Source: Lysobacteraceae bacterium
GTDB taxonomy: Bacteria > Pseudomonadota > Gammaproteobacteria > Xanthomonadales > Rhodanobacteraceae
Assembly: GCA_028871555.1 (NCBI GenBank)
Contig: JAGWNA010000011.1
Coordinates: 1-63,498, forward strand
Reading direction: 5' to 3'
Length of the DNA stretch: 63,498 bases
The notes beneath the pieces were generated by a model. That model did no database searches and was not told the DNA's origin. It worked only from the letters and a program-made list of their open reading frames with translations. The translations under genes were made by a program, and so were the position numbers. The first letter of the stretch is position 1. Every line of letters starts with the position of its first letter. Positions 20,070 through 28,613 of this stretch are shown piece by piece.

Positions 20070-20996
20070 ATGCCCGGCATGCCCCGCCCCGCCTTCACCC
20101 GCTCACTGCTGGCGCCGCGTCATTGGCCGGCGTGGCTGGGCGTGGGCGTGATCTGGCTGATCGCACATTTGCGGTATCCGGCACTGCTGTGGCTGGGACG
20201 TCGGCTTGGCACGCTGGTGCAATGGATTCCCTCCGCGCGGCGGCAGATTGCCGAAACCAATATCTCGCTGTGCTTTCCCGAGCTCGATGCCGCAGCCAGG
20301 GCCCGCCTGGTCGAGCGCAACCTGCGCGACATCGGCCTGATGCTGGTGGAGTTCGCCCTGGGCTGGATGGGCAGCGATCGCAGCATCGCGCGCATGCCGA
20401 CCCGCATCGACGGACTGCAGCACCTCGAGGCGGCGCGCGCGCAAGGCAAGGGCGTACTGCTGGTCGGCGGCCACTTCTCGCACCTGGAACTGTGCGCGCG
20501 GCTGGTCTCGCAACGTATCCGCATTGCCGGCATGTACCGGAAAATGGATTCGACCGTGTTCGAGTGGGCCGTGCTGCGCGCGCGGCTGCATTACGCCGAG
20601 GCCATGTTCGACAAGGACGACATCCGCGGCACCGTGAAATACCTGCGCGGCGGCGGCACGCTGTGGTACGCGCCGGATCAGGACATGCGCAGCAAGGACA
20701 GCATGTTCGTACCGTTTTTCGGCGTGCCGTCCGCCACCATCACGGCAACCCACCATCTGGCGAGGATGTCCGGCGCGGCGGTCATTCCGTTCGCCCATCG
20801 CCGCCTGCCGGATGGCCAGGGATACGCATTGCGCCTGGGGACACCGCTGGAAAACTTCCCCGGCGCGGATGTGCTCGAGGATACGGCGCGCATCAATGCC
20901 TGCATCGAACAGATGGTGCGCGAGGCACCCGAACAGTATCTGTGGGTGCACAAGCGTTTCAAGACGCGACCGCCGGGAACGCCCGAGGTCTACTGA
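20070..20996 (+). CDS. LpxL/HtrB-type lysophospholipid acyltransferase (lipid A acyltransferase)
   Basis: A 308-aa membrane-anchored acyltransferase that adds a secondary acyl chain to Kdo-lipid A. An N-terminal membrane segment (WPAWLGVGVIWLIAHL) is followed by the family helix RRQIAETNISLCFPEL. The catalytic H-x4-E motif is HFSHLE. Further conserved blocks are MYRKMDS, WYAPDQDMRSKDSMFVPFFGVP and the C-terminal YLWVHKRFKTRPPG. The start may be 20070 or 20079. LpxL, LpxM or LpxP cannot be separated by eye. Its position next to waaA and Kdo chemistry fits lipid A maturation. Confidence 0.92.
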   Translation: MPGMPRPAFTRSLLAPRHWPAWLGVGVIWLIAHLRYPALLWLGRRLGTLVQWIPSARRQIAETNISLCFPELDAAARARLVERNLRDIGLMLVEFALGWMGSDRSIARMPTRIDGLQHLEAARAQGKGVLLVGGHFSHLELCARLVSQRIRIAGMYRKMDSTVFEWAVLRARLHYAEAMFDKDDIRGTVKYLRGGGTLWYAPDQDMRSKDSMFVPFFGVPSATITATHHLARMSGAAVIPFAHRRLPDGQGYALRLGTPLENFPGADVLEDTARINACIEQMVREAPEQYLWVHKRFKTRPPGTPEVY

Positions 20997-21220
20997 CTCG
21001 TCGACAGCATGGTGAAAGTTTGACCTGCTGACATTGCGCGGCATTCGCGACAAGAACCGGTCATGCCGGGTGATTTGCGTCCGGACGACGATCCCGCACG
21101 GGCAGGCAACCGGCGGATCAATCGGCCACGTCCTTGCGATCCCGCCGCATGACCGGATTGGGGATGCCCCATGCGCGAACCAACCTATCACTGATGCTGC
21201 ATCGACACCGGAGCCGGGCA

Positions 21221-21967
21221 ATGGAACGCGCCAAGCCGCAGGGGAGGCATGCCCTGCCGATTTTCATGTATCACAACATCGCGCCTGCACCGCGCGATCT
21301 GCGCGTCTACCGCAGCCTGTACGTCAGCCCAGCTGCGTTCGCCCGGCAGATGTGGCTGCTGCACCGACTCGGCTATACCGGGCTGTCCATGTCGGCTGCC
21401 ATGCCCTATCTGCGCGGCGAACGCCAGGGCCGCATCACGGTGGTCACGCTGGACGACGGCTATGCCGACAACCTGGCAGCGGCACTGCCGGTGCTGCGCA
21501 AGTTCGGTTTCAGTGCCACCTGCTACGTGGTCAGCGACTGCATCGGCCGGTACAACATGTGGGACGCCGAGCGCCTTGGCGTCCGCAAACCCCTGATGTC
21601 GGTCGCGGAACTGCGGCGTTGGCACGATGGCGGCATGGAGATCGGCGCCCACACGCGTACTCACCCGCGACTGACCCGCTGCAGCGACGCGCAGTTGCAC
21701 GACGAGGTCCACGGCAGCAAGGCCGAACTGGAGGATCGCATCGGCGCCCCGGTAAACCAGTTCTGCTACCCCTATGGCGACATGGATGACCGCGTCGTCG
21801 ATGTCACCCGCCAGGCCGGCTATGCAGCAGCCACCACGACCCGTCGCGGGCGCGCCATTGCGGGCACGGATCCGTGGCGACTGCCGCGGGTGCAGGTCGC
21901 GCGCCACCACCTGCTGCCGCAATTCGCGCTGCGGTCGTTCACCCGATACGAGGATCGACGGGCATGA
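21221..21967 (+). CDS. polysaccharide deacetylase (CE4) family protein
   Basis: A 248-aa NodB-type deacetylase. Motifs: FMYHNIAP, VTLDDGYADN (the DD of motif 1), GAHTRTHPRLTR (the H-x3-H metal site) and CYPYGDMDDRV. It removes acetyl groups from an amino sugar in a glycan. The start at 21221 has GGAG 7 nt upstream; longer in-frame starts back to 21134 have none. The stop overlaps the start of the following glycosyltransferase (ATGA), so the two act together, probably on the same lipid-linked sugar. The 224 nt before it contain no gene. Confidence 0.88.
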   Translation: MERAKPQGRHALPIFMYHNIAPAPRDLRVYRSLYVSPAAFARQMWLLHRLGYTGLSMSAAMPYLRGERQGRITVVTLDDGYADNLAAALPVLRKFGFSATCYVVSDCIGRYNMWDAERLGVRKPLMSVAELRRWHDGGMEIGAHTRTHPRLTRCSDAQLHDEVHGSKAELEDRIGAPVNQFCYPYGDMDDRVVDVTRQAGYAAATTTRRGRAIAGTDPWRLPRVQVARHHLLPQFALRSFTRYEDRRA

Positions 21968-23076
21968 AGTTTCTCTTTGTCGGCACCAATCCCGAGAACA
22001 CGGGTGCCGCATCCCATTTCGTCGCCCTCGCCCAGGCCCTGGCCGAAGCCGGCCATGACGTCAGCGTGGTGGTCTATCCCGATGGCCTGATCGCCCAGGG
22101 ACTGGCCAGCTCGAATGTCCGCCTGCACGAGGCAAAGTTCCGCAATGTGCTCGACCTGCGCGGCTATGCCGCGGTATTCGCCGCGGTAAAACGATCGCGG
22201 CCGGACTGGCTGGTCGGCAACTTCGGCAAGGAATACTGGCCGCTGATCCTGTGCGGACGGCTGCTCAAACTGCCGGTTGCGCTGTTCCGCCACCGCACGC
22301 CGCCGATGAGCCGGGTTTCCGGCTACTTACTGCCGCGCCTGGCGCAACGGTTCTTCGCGGTCTCGAATTACGCCCGCCAGGCCTATCTCGACCGCGGCAC
22401 GCCGGCGGAATTGGTGCAGGTGCTGTACAACCCGGTGAACATGGCACTGTGCCGGCCTGACCCGCAGCAGCGCAGCGCGATCCTGCAGGCACTCGGCATC
22501 CGCGAGGATGCCGTCGTGCTGGGCTACTTCGGGCGCATCCACGCGGGCAAGGGCATCTTCACCCTGCTGGACGCCGCCAACCAGGCGATGGCACGAGAGC
22601 CCCGGCTGCATTGCCTGTGGCTGGGCGACGGGCCGGACGCGCCGTCACTACGCGACCGGGTCGCCGCCCACCCGATGGCGGGGCGGCACCATTTCGCCGG
22701 CTGGATCCACGACGTGCACCCCTGGTACAGCGCGATATCGGTGCTGGCCTTTCCCTCGATCCTGCCGGAAACCTTCGGCCGCGTATCGATCGAGGCACAG
22801 GCGGCCGGCGTGCCGGTGCTGGGCAGCGACGTCGGCGGCGTCCCGGAAACGCTGCAAGCGGGCGTGACCGGCATGCTGCTGCCGCCGGGCGACGTCGACG
22901 CCTGGCGCGATGCGATCCTCGAGCTGTGCGACCCGGCCCATCGCCTGCCGATGGCGGCCGCGACACGCGATTACGTGCAACGGCATTTCAGCACCGGCGT
23001 CATCGCCGCCGACTTCGTGCGCATCCTCGGCGAAACCACGCCTGCCCCGTCACGTACCTCGGCAACGCGCCGGTGA
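21964..23076 (+). CDS. glycosyltransferase family 4 protein
   Basis: A 370-aa GT-B enzyme. The N-terminal Rossmann half starts MKFLFVGTNPENTGAASHFVALAQALAE, cut here as the acceptor-binding half. The donor half has the GT4 marks LGYFGRIHAGKGIFTLLDA, HFAGWIHD and the E-x7-E region FGRVSIEAQAAGVPVLGSD. It is translationally coupled to the deacetylase. Substrates cannot be read from sequence; the neighbourhood suggests LPS core or O-antigen sugars. Confidence 0.88.
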   Translation: MKFLFVGTNPENTGAASHFVALAQALAEAGHDVSVVVYPDGLIAQGLASSNVRLHEAKFRNVLDLRGYAAVFAAVKRSRPDWLVGNFGKEYWPLILCGRLLKLPVALFRHRTPPMSRVSGYLLPRLAQRFFAVSNYARQAYLDRGTPAELVQVLYNPVNMALCRPDPQQRSAILQALGIREDAVVLGYFGRIHAGKGIFTLLDAANQAMAREPRLHCLWLGDGPDAPSLRDRVAAHPMAGRHHFAGWIHDVHPWYSAISVLAFPSILPETFGRVSIEAQAAGVPVLGSDVGGVPETLQAGVTGMLLPPGDVDAWRDAILELCDPAHRLPMAAATRDYVQRHFSTGVIAADFVRILGETTPAPSRTSATRR

Positions 23077-23150
23077 TCCCGTGACGACACCGCGATGGCG
23101 GCTTTCAGGCGTCTGACGACCCGCAACTCAGGCGATGTCGACACCCCCGC

Positions 23151-24416
23151 TCATGCACTTTCCGCGGGCGCCGGCTCGACGTACAACGCGGCACACCACA
23201 GTCCGAGCAGCCAGGCGAACAGCAATCCCCACCAAGCCGAATAGAAGGCCAGATGGGTATTCAGCGGGAACAGCATCACGCCCAATGCCAGCGTGACCGG
23301 GAAGGCCCGCGCGCGCGCCGCCGGGCCGACCCGGCGCCATGCCCGCCACGCCAAACCGACAGCTGCCAGCCACAGCAGCAGTCCGATCGTGCCGGTTTCG
23401 GCAAGGATCTCCAGTACCAGCTGATGCGCATGACAGGCGCCCTCGCCCGCGCCGCACGATTCGGCGACCAGAAAGTGGTCATTCGCCGGCGCATAGTGCG
23501 GATAGGCGTAACGGAAACCGCGCACGCCGACGCCATTGAACGGGTGCGCCGCGATCATCTCGATGCTGGTGTGCCAGATATCGAGCCGGCCACTGAGTGC
23601 GCTATCCACCGATCGGTCCGTGCCGTGCAAGACGAGCAGGCTGCGGTCCATCCTGGCGTCGAAGCGCGCCGAGGTTTTCCAGGCGATGCCTCCGGCCAGC
23701 GCCACCAGCAGCGCTGCGATCGCGCAGTACCCCGCAAAGCGCCGCGGCGAATTCGCCTCGCGCCAGATGAATCCCAGCGCCACCAGCCCGTAGCACAACC
23801 AGGCCGCACGCGAACCGGCCAGCAGGACCGGCCCCAGGATCAGCGCAAAGGCGAGCAGCAGACCCGGCCGGCCCCAGCGACGACGCGCCGCCCACAGCGC
23901 AAACGGCGACAGCACCGCCAGCGTCGGCCCCAGCTTGAGATTGCCCGCGCCGAAAATGCCGGAGACGCGCTCGGCTTCGGCATGACCGCCGAGGCTCCAA
24001 CCGGTCAGTGCCTGCAGCCACGCGTCGGCGACCCACAATGCCAGCACCAGCGCCACGGCGACATACAGTGTCCGCAACTTGCCGTCGCGGCGGATTGCGA
24101 AGCAGGCATACAGGCCCAGCGGCGCGTAGCGCAGCAGGCCGGCCACGGCGCCCCAGCTCTTGCCGGGCATGATCGCGTCGAATGCCGACAACAGCGCTGC
24201 CCCCACATAGGCGGCCAGCAGCCACAGCAACAGGCGTGCGCCCGCATGCTGCCGCAGCGCGTGCGGCTCGCGTGCGAACAGCAGCAGCACGCCCAGCAGG
24301 CACAGCAAGGTCCCCAGTTCCGAACTGCGTCCGAACGGCAGCAGCGCGATCACCAGCCAGAACGGCAGCAACGGGGAATGCAGGGCAGCCTTGAGCGAGG
24401 AACCGAACGAGTTCAT
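23151..24416 (-). CDS. O-antigen ligase family protein (Wzy_C)
   Basis: A polytopic membrane protein of 421 aa with about ten hydrophobic segments. Near the large periplasmic loop it has the ligase-type region SGRLDIWHTSIEMIAAHPF followed by NGVGVRGFRYAYPHYAP and the His-containing GACHAHQLVLEILAETG. This is the Wzy_C fold shared by WaaL ligases and O-antigen polymerases. Which of the two it is cannot be told by eye, though its position next to core glycosyltransferases favours ligase. The start at 24416 is chosen; 24431 is possible. It follows a GT4 gene on the same strand. Confidence 0.85.
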   Translation of the reverse strand: MNSFGSSLKAALHSPLLPFWLVIALLPFGRSSELGTLLCLLGVLLLFAREPHALRQHAGARLLLWLLAAYVGAALLSAFDAIMPGKSWGAVAGLLRYAPLGLYACFAIRRDGKLRTLYVAVALVLALWVADAWLQALTGWSLGGHAEAERVSGIFGAGNLKLGPTLAVLSPFALWAARRRWGRPGLLLAFALILGPVLLAGSRAAWLCYGLVALGFIWREANSPRRFAGYCAIAALLVALAGGIAWKTSARFDARMDRSLLVLHGTDRSVDSALSGRLDIWHTSIEMIAAHPFNGVGVRGFRYAYPHYAPANDHFLVAESCGAGEGACHAHQLVLEILAETGTIGLLLWLAAVGLAWRAWRRVGPAARARAFPVTLALGVMLFPLNTHLAFYSAWWGLLFAWLLGLWCAALYVEPAPAESA

Positions 24417-24493
24417 GCCGGATGAGATCATGCCGAGAGAGACCCTGCGTTGCCCGGACCGAAGGCGGTCAGGCATTGTAGGCGAGCACGAAC

Positions 24494-25645
24494 TCAGACG
24501 CTGGCCACTTCCTGGTACAGCGCCAGGGTGGCTTGCTGCATCTCGGTCAACTGGTAACTCTGCAGCGGCGAGATCGACGGCGCCACCCGCAGCAATTCCG
24601 CGGCACGTTCCACCAGGCGCTCGCGATCGCCCGGTGGCACGCGGCCGGCCGGATAAAGTTCAGCCAGCAACTCGCCGACGCCGCCATGCGCGTAACCGAG
24701 CACCGGCCGGCACAACGACAGCGCCTCGACCACGGTGCGCCCGAAGGACTCGGGTTTGTTCGACAACTGCAGCACCAGCGCCGATACCGCGTAGATGTCG
24801 CGGACATCGCTGCGCGGCGGTGTCAGCACGACCTGCGAGGTCAGCCCGCGCACGCGGATCAGTTCGCGCAGCTCCTCCAGGTAGGCCTCGCGCCCCGCTT
24901 CGATGACACCCAGCAGCAGCAGGCGCGCCTCGATCCCGCGGCGCTTGAGATTCGCCAGCAATTCGATCGCATCATGGTGACCCTTCAGCCGCGTGCCACG
25001 CGCGGGCAGGGTCAGCAACGGCGCACCGGTCAGCTGCGGATATTCGGCAAAAAAAGCCTTTTGCCACGCATCGTCCGGTCGATGACCATAGGGAAATTCC
25101 ACCGGATCGATACCGCGCGGAATCACCCGCACCCGGCCGGGCTCCAGCCAGCGGTAATGGCTGAGCACGTAATCGCGCAGTGTCTGCGATACCGCGATCA
25201 CCCGCTCACCGCGCAACAGGATCGCACTGTAGCTCCCCGGCGTATTGAATCCATGCACGGTGGTGATGAAATGCGGCCGTGGCGTCATCCCCTTGAGCGC
25301 CCACCAGCCAAGCCATGCCGGCAGCCGCGAACGGGCATGCACGATATCCGGCTTGAGCTCGCGCAACACCCGCCGCAGCGCGCCGATTCGGCCCAGCGTG
25401 CGCAGCGACTTGCGACCCAGGTCGAGTGCCACATGCTCGCTGCCCGCCGCCCGCAACGGATCAACCAGCCGCCCGCCTGCCGAGATCACCACCGAACGGT
25501 GGCCGGCCTGCACCAGGGCACGGGCGATCTCCAGCGCCGAACGCTCCGCACCGCCCGAATGCAGGGAAGGGATCAGTTGGACTACAGTCAACAGCCTGGC
25601 AGGAACGACAATGCTGGACATGAGTTCTGGACTGGAGGCTTTCAT
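24494..25645 (-). CDS. glycosyltransferase family 4 protein
   Basis: A 383-aa GT-B enzyme. The N-terminal loop LIPSLHSGGAERSALEIARALVQ marks the GT4 acceptor side, followed by DIVHARSRLPAW and VIAVSQTLRDYV. The donor side has the TLPARGTRLKGHHDAI, LTPPRSDVRDIYAVS and FGRTVVEALSLCRPVLGYA blocks with the E-x7-E pattern. Starts at 25645 and 25621 are both possible. It is transcribed with the O-antigen ligase-like gene, 77 nt upstream of it. It resembles WaaG/RfaB-type core transferases; the specific sugar is unknown. Confidence 0.87.
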   Translation of the reverse strand: MKASSPELMSSIVVPARLLTVVQLIPSLHSGGAERSALEIARALVQAGHRSVVISAGGRLVDPLRAAGSEHVALDLGRKSLRTLGRIGALRRVLRELKPDIVHARSRLPAWLGWWALKGMTPRPHFITTVHGFNTPGSYSAILLRGERVIAVSQTLRDYVLSHYRWLEPGRVRVIPRGIDPVEFPYGHRPDDAWQKAFFAEYPQLTGAPLLTLPARGTRLKGHHDAIELLANLKRRGIEARLLLLGVIEAGREAYLEELRELIRVRGLTSQVVLTPPRSDVRDIYAVSALVLQLSNKPESFGRTVVEALSLCRPVLGYAHGGVGELLAELYPAGRVPPGDRERLVERAAELLRVAPSISPLQSYQLTEMQQATLALYQEVASV

Positions 25646-25710
25646 TCTTGAAAGGCAAGCAAAAACAGTGCCGCCAACCGTTTGAAGGGTGCCCCGACCT
25701 GTCGCCCGGC

Positions 25711-25920
25711 TCAGTCTCGCAGGATGTAATGCGCACCACAGTAGGCACAGGTTGACTCGCCGCCGTCGTCAACGATCGGCAGATAGACCTTCGGATGCGA
25801 ATTCCACAGCTCCATGCCGGGCATCGGGCAGGCCAGCGGCAGGTCCGCGCGCGTCACTTCATAACGATTTTCGGCATTTGCCGGCACCAGCGGCGCGGCC
25901 GTGGCAAGGGGGCGCGACAT
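25711..25920 (-). CDS. small zinc-finger (CHCC-type) protein
   Basis: A 69-aa protein whose C-terminal half reads CPMPGMELWNSHPKVYLPI, then CAYCGAHY, giving the C-x8+-H...C-x2-C metal site of the zf-CHCC family found in respiratory complex I accessory subunits and in small bacterial proteins. The start at 25920 (MSRPLATAAP) gives the normal length; a longer open frame exists upstream without family character. In proteobacteria this gene often sits near LPS or aminotransferase genes. Function unknown. Confidence 0.85.
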   Translation of the reverse strand: MSRPLATAAPLVPANAENRYEVTRADLPLACPMPGMELWNSHPKVYLPIVDDGGESTCAYCGAHYILRD

Positions 25921-26107
25921 GAGCGGACTCCAGACTTGGGCATCAGACCGCAAATGGTAGCAGGCTGCAGCCTGCCGTCGGATATGCATGCCGGGATTTG
26001 CGCCGCGCACCGCCAGCGCGACCGCAGCCCACGCCGACGACAATGGCGATGCATTCACGCACCCCACGCACCGGCGACGGCGCGGGGGTGCGCCCGGACA
26101 GCTGAAA

Positions 26108-26716
26108 CTACTTGCCGGCGCCGGCCTTCGGCACCGAACCTTCGGTGGTGATGCGGATCCTGATTTCGTCGCTGACATTCGGTACGTAGGCGCCGATACC
26201 GAAATCGGATCGCTTGAGGGTGGCGGTGGCGTCGAAGCCGATCGACGGCGCCTTGGTCATCGGATGCGGCCCGATCCTGTTGAGCGTGGCTTCCAGCACG
26301 ACCGGCCTGGTCACGCCGTGCACGGTCAGATTGCCGGTGACCTTGAACTTGTGAGCGCCCAGCGACTGTACCCGGGTGCTCTTGAACGTCACCGTCGGGT
26401 ACTTGGCGGCGTCGAAGAAATCGGCCTCCTTCAGGTGCTGGTCGAGCGCCGGCACATGGGTATCGAGCATGGACAGCGGCATGCTCACGTCCACGCTGGA
26501 CTTGGCCGGATTCTTCTCGTCGAACACCACCGTGCCGCTGCTGATGCCCAGATCGGCGGTGGGATTGGAGAATCCGAAGTGGTTCCAGCTGAACAGCACC
26601 ATCGTGTGGTTGGGATCGAGCCGGTAGGCGACCGGCGCGGCCTGCACCGGGGCGGCTTGAATGAATCCGGCAACACCGAGCAGGCCGGCAAGGACAAGAT
26701 ATTTCAGTGCGCGCAT
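26108..26716 (-). CDS. YceI family periplasmic protein
   Basis: A 202-aa lipocalin-like protein with a signal peptide (MRALKYLVLAGLLGVAGFIQA). The mature part starts YRLDPNHTMVLFSWNHFGFSN and has the family segments KEADFFDAAKYP, VTGNLTVHGVTRPV and KRSDFGIGAYVPNVSDEI. YceI proteins bind polyisoprenoid-type lipids in the periplasm. The start at 26716 has AGGAG upstream. The nitroreductase gene ends 37 nt... in the opposite sense of order it starts upstream at 27347, so the two lie on the same strand with the nitroreductase between 26754 and 27347 and YceI downstream. Confidence 0.92.
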   Translation of the reverse strand: MRALKYLVLAGLLGVAGFIQAAPVQAAPVAYRLDPNHTMVLFSWNHFGFSNPTADLGISSGTVVFDEKNPAKSSVDVSMPLSMLDTHVPALDQHLKEADFFDAAKYPTVTFKSTRVQSLGAHKFKVTGNLTVHGVTRPVVLEATLNRIGPHPMTKAPSIGFDATATLKRSDFGIGAYVPNVSDEIRIRITTEGSVPKAGAGK

Positions 26717-26753
26717 GGGAATGTCTCCTTGGGAACAGCGGACGGGAAATGTT

Positions 26754-27347
26754 TCAGGCAATCTTGCAGGCTTCATCGAACGACAGGCGCGGGCTGCGCG
26801 GGAACAGGTCGCGGCCGGCATCGCCGTAACCGATATTGATCAGGAAATTGGACTTGACCGTGGTACCGGCAAAGAACGCGGCATCCACCCCGGCCTGGTC
26901 GAAACCGGACATCGGTCCGCAATCCAGCCCCAGCGCGCGTGCCGCCAGCAATACGTAGGCACCTTGCAGGGTTGCATTGCGAAACGCGGTGGCGTCGATC
27001 AGCGGCTGGTTGCCGACGAACCAGCTGCGGGCATCGGCATGCGGGAACAACTTCGGCAGGTGTTCGTAAAACGCGTGGTCGGTCGCGATGATCGCGGTCA
27101 CCGGCGCTTCCATCGTCTTGGCACGGTTGCCCTCGGACATGAACTGCCCCAGCTTCGCCTTGGCGGCCTTCGACTTCACGAACACCACCCGCATCGGCGA
27201 GGCATTTGCGCTGGTCGGGCCGAACTTGGCCAGTTCGTACAGCTGGTGGAGCTGTTGGTCGCTCACGTCTTTGAGCAGCCAGGCATTGAACGTGCGTGCC
27301 TCGCGGAACAATTGGTCGAGGGCGGCCTCGGAAAGCATCTCGCTCAT
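26754..27347 (-). CDS. malonic semialdehyde reductase (RutE/nitroreductase family)
   Basis: A 197-aa FMN-dependent enzyme. It opens with [29 protein letters not shown], the RutE pattern, then [18 protein letters not shown] (the FMN-binding region), and ends with [29 protein letters not shown], again typical. RutE-type enzymes reduce malonic semialdehyde to 3-hydroxypropionate; in bacteria without the rut operon the role may be a general aldehyde or quinone reductase. No rut genes are nearby. It is divergent from the ELM1-like gene and upstream of yceI. Confidence 0.88.
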   Translation of the reverse strand: MSEMLSEAALDQLFREARTFNAWLLKDVSDQQLHQLYELAKFGPTSANASPMRVVFVKSKAAKAKLGQFMSEGNRAKTMEAPVTAIIATDHAFYEHLPKLFPHADARSWFVGNQPLIDATAFRNATLQGAYVLLAARALGLDCGPMSGFDQAGVDAAFFAGTTVKSNFLINIGYGDAGRDLFPRSPRLSFDEACKIA

Positions 27348-27485
27348 GGGTATCCTCTGCTGCGTCGACGCGCCGACAGTGGCGCCTGAGCCTGCAAGTG
27401 TATAAGCCGGCAGGCAGGAACTGACCAGGCCCGTGGGGGAACGTACTGTGCTCATTTGCGAAACAATGCCGCGCCGCCTGTGCCC

Positions 27486-28454
27486 ATGCTGATTCGGCAC
27501 GACTCCTGCTGGGTGATCACCGATGCGGCCGCCGGCAACCAGCGCCAGGCGCTGGCGCTGGCCGGCCATCTGCAACTGCAGCTGCGGCACCTGATCCTGG
27601 AACCGCGTGCGCCATGGTCGTGGCTGGCGCCGCGGTTCACCCCCGGCGGCACGTTTGCCCTGCCCGCCGATCAGCGCGCATTGCTTGCGCCGCCATGGCC
27701 ACGGGTGGCGATCGGCTGCGGGCGCGCGGCAGCCCTGTTCACCCGCCAGCTGCGGCGCTGGTCCGGCGGCGGCTGCCATACCGTGCAGATCCTCGACCCG
27801 CGCATCGACCCGGAGCACTGGGACACGGTGATCGCCCCGCGGCACGACCGGCTCGACGGCCGCAACGTGCTGACGCCGCTGGGTTCGCTCAATCCCGTCG
27901 ACGAGGACTGGCTCGCGGACGGCCGCGAGTCCTGCCCCACGCTCGCCGATCTGCCGCAGCCCCGCGTCGGCGTATTGCTGGGCGGCCCGCGCCGGGGCAT
28001 CCCGCTCGATGCCGATTACGCGCAACAGCTGGCCAGCCGACTGCTCGCACGCCAGCGCATCGAAGGTGGCAGCCTGCTGGTCCTCGCTTCGCGCCGCACT
28101 CCTGCCGCGGTGATGGCAATCATGCGCGCCATGCTCGCCGCCAGCCCCGGCCTGATGTGGACCGGCCGCGAGGATGGCCCAAACCCCTACCCGTGCGTGC
28201 TCGGCTGGGCCGACCGCATGGTCGTCAGCCCCGACTCGGTCAACATGCTCAGCGAAGCCTGCGCCATCGGTTGCCCGGTACATACCTTCGTCACCGTGCC
28301 ACTGCAGGGAAAGCTCGCGCTGTTCCACCGCAGCTTGCGCGACGCCGGCCTGCTGCACGACCTCGATGCCACACCGCCCCCACGCCAGCCGCCGCTGCGC
28401 GAAACCGGCGGCATCGCCGCCGAACTGTGCCGGCGCATCGCCGCTCGTGTGTAA
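27486..28454 (+). CDS. ELM1-like (mitochondrial fission ELM1 family, DUF1022) protein
   Basis: A 322-aa protein with a GT-B-like layout. Recognisable parts are the start [45 protein letters not shown], and the C-terminal [21 protein letters not shown], the last resembling nucleotide-sugar binding in glycosyltransferases. The family is named from a plant mitochondrial protein; the bacterial function is not known to me. ATG 27486 is taken; a TTG at 27456 would add ten residues. The stop codon TAA is contained in the left edge of a palindromic repeat. Confidence 0.82.
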   Translation: MLIRHDSCWVITDAAAGNQRQALALAGHLQLQLRHLILEPRAPWSWLAPRFTPGGTFALPADQRALLAPPWPRVAIGCGRAAALFTRQLRRWSGGGCHTVQILDPRIDPEHWDTVIAPRHDRLDGRNVLTPLGSLNPVDEDWLADGRESCPTLADLPQPRVGVLLGGPRRGIPLDADYAQQLASRLLARQRIEGGSLLVLASRRTPAAVMAIMRAMLAASPGLMWTGREDGPNPYPCVLGWADRMVVSPDSVNMLSEACAIGCPVHTFVTVPLQGKLALFHRSLRDAGLLHDLDATPPPRQPPLRETGGIAAELCRRIAARV

Positions 28455-28537
28455 GGAGTCCGCTTGCGGGCGATGCTTTTGCTTTTGATCTCTCCGACTG
28501 GATTCGGAGCAAAGGCATCGCCCGCAAGCGGGCTCCT
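28454..28537. repeat. REPIN-like element A1
   Basis: Two 23-bp arms (28454-28476 and 28515-28537) are inverted copies with one mismatch. Arm pattern: AGGAG(C/T)CCGCTTGCGGGCGATGC-like, itself containing the palindrome CCGCTTGCGG. The 38-nt core contains GATCTCTCCGACTGGATTC, which recurs in inverse orientation in the element at 47131. The left arm starts on the last base of the ELM1-like stop codon. Confidence 0.9.
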
Positions 28538-28613
28538 GCACAACACTAAAAATCGCTCGACAGCGAACAGAGTGTCGGCACGAAGCCCCATCATGGCGCG
28601 GACGGACAGCCGC

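Noticed and set aside
26179..26700. Two overlapping frames over yceI
   Set aside because: They are shadows of yceI without start signals or motifs.
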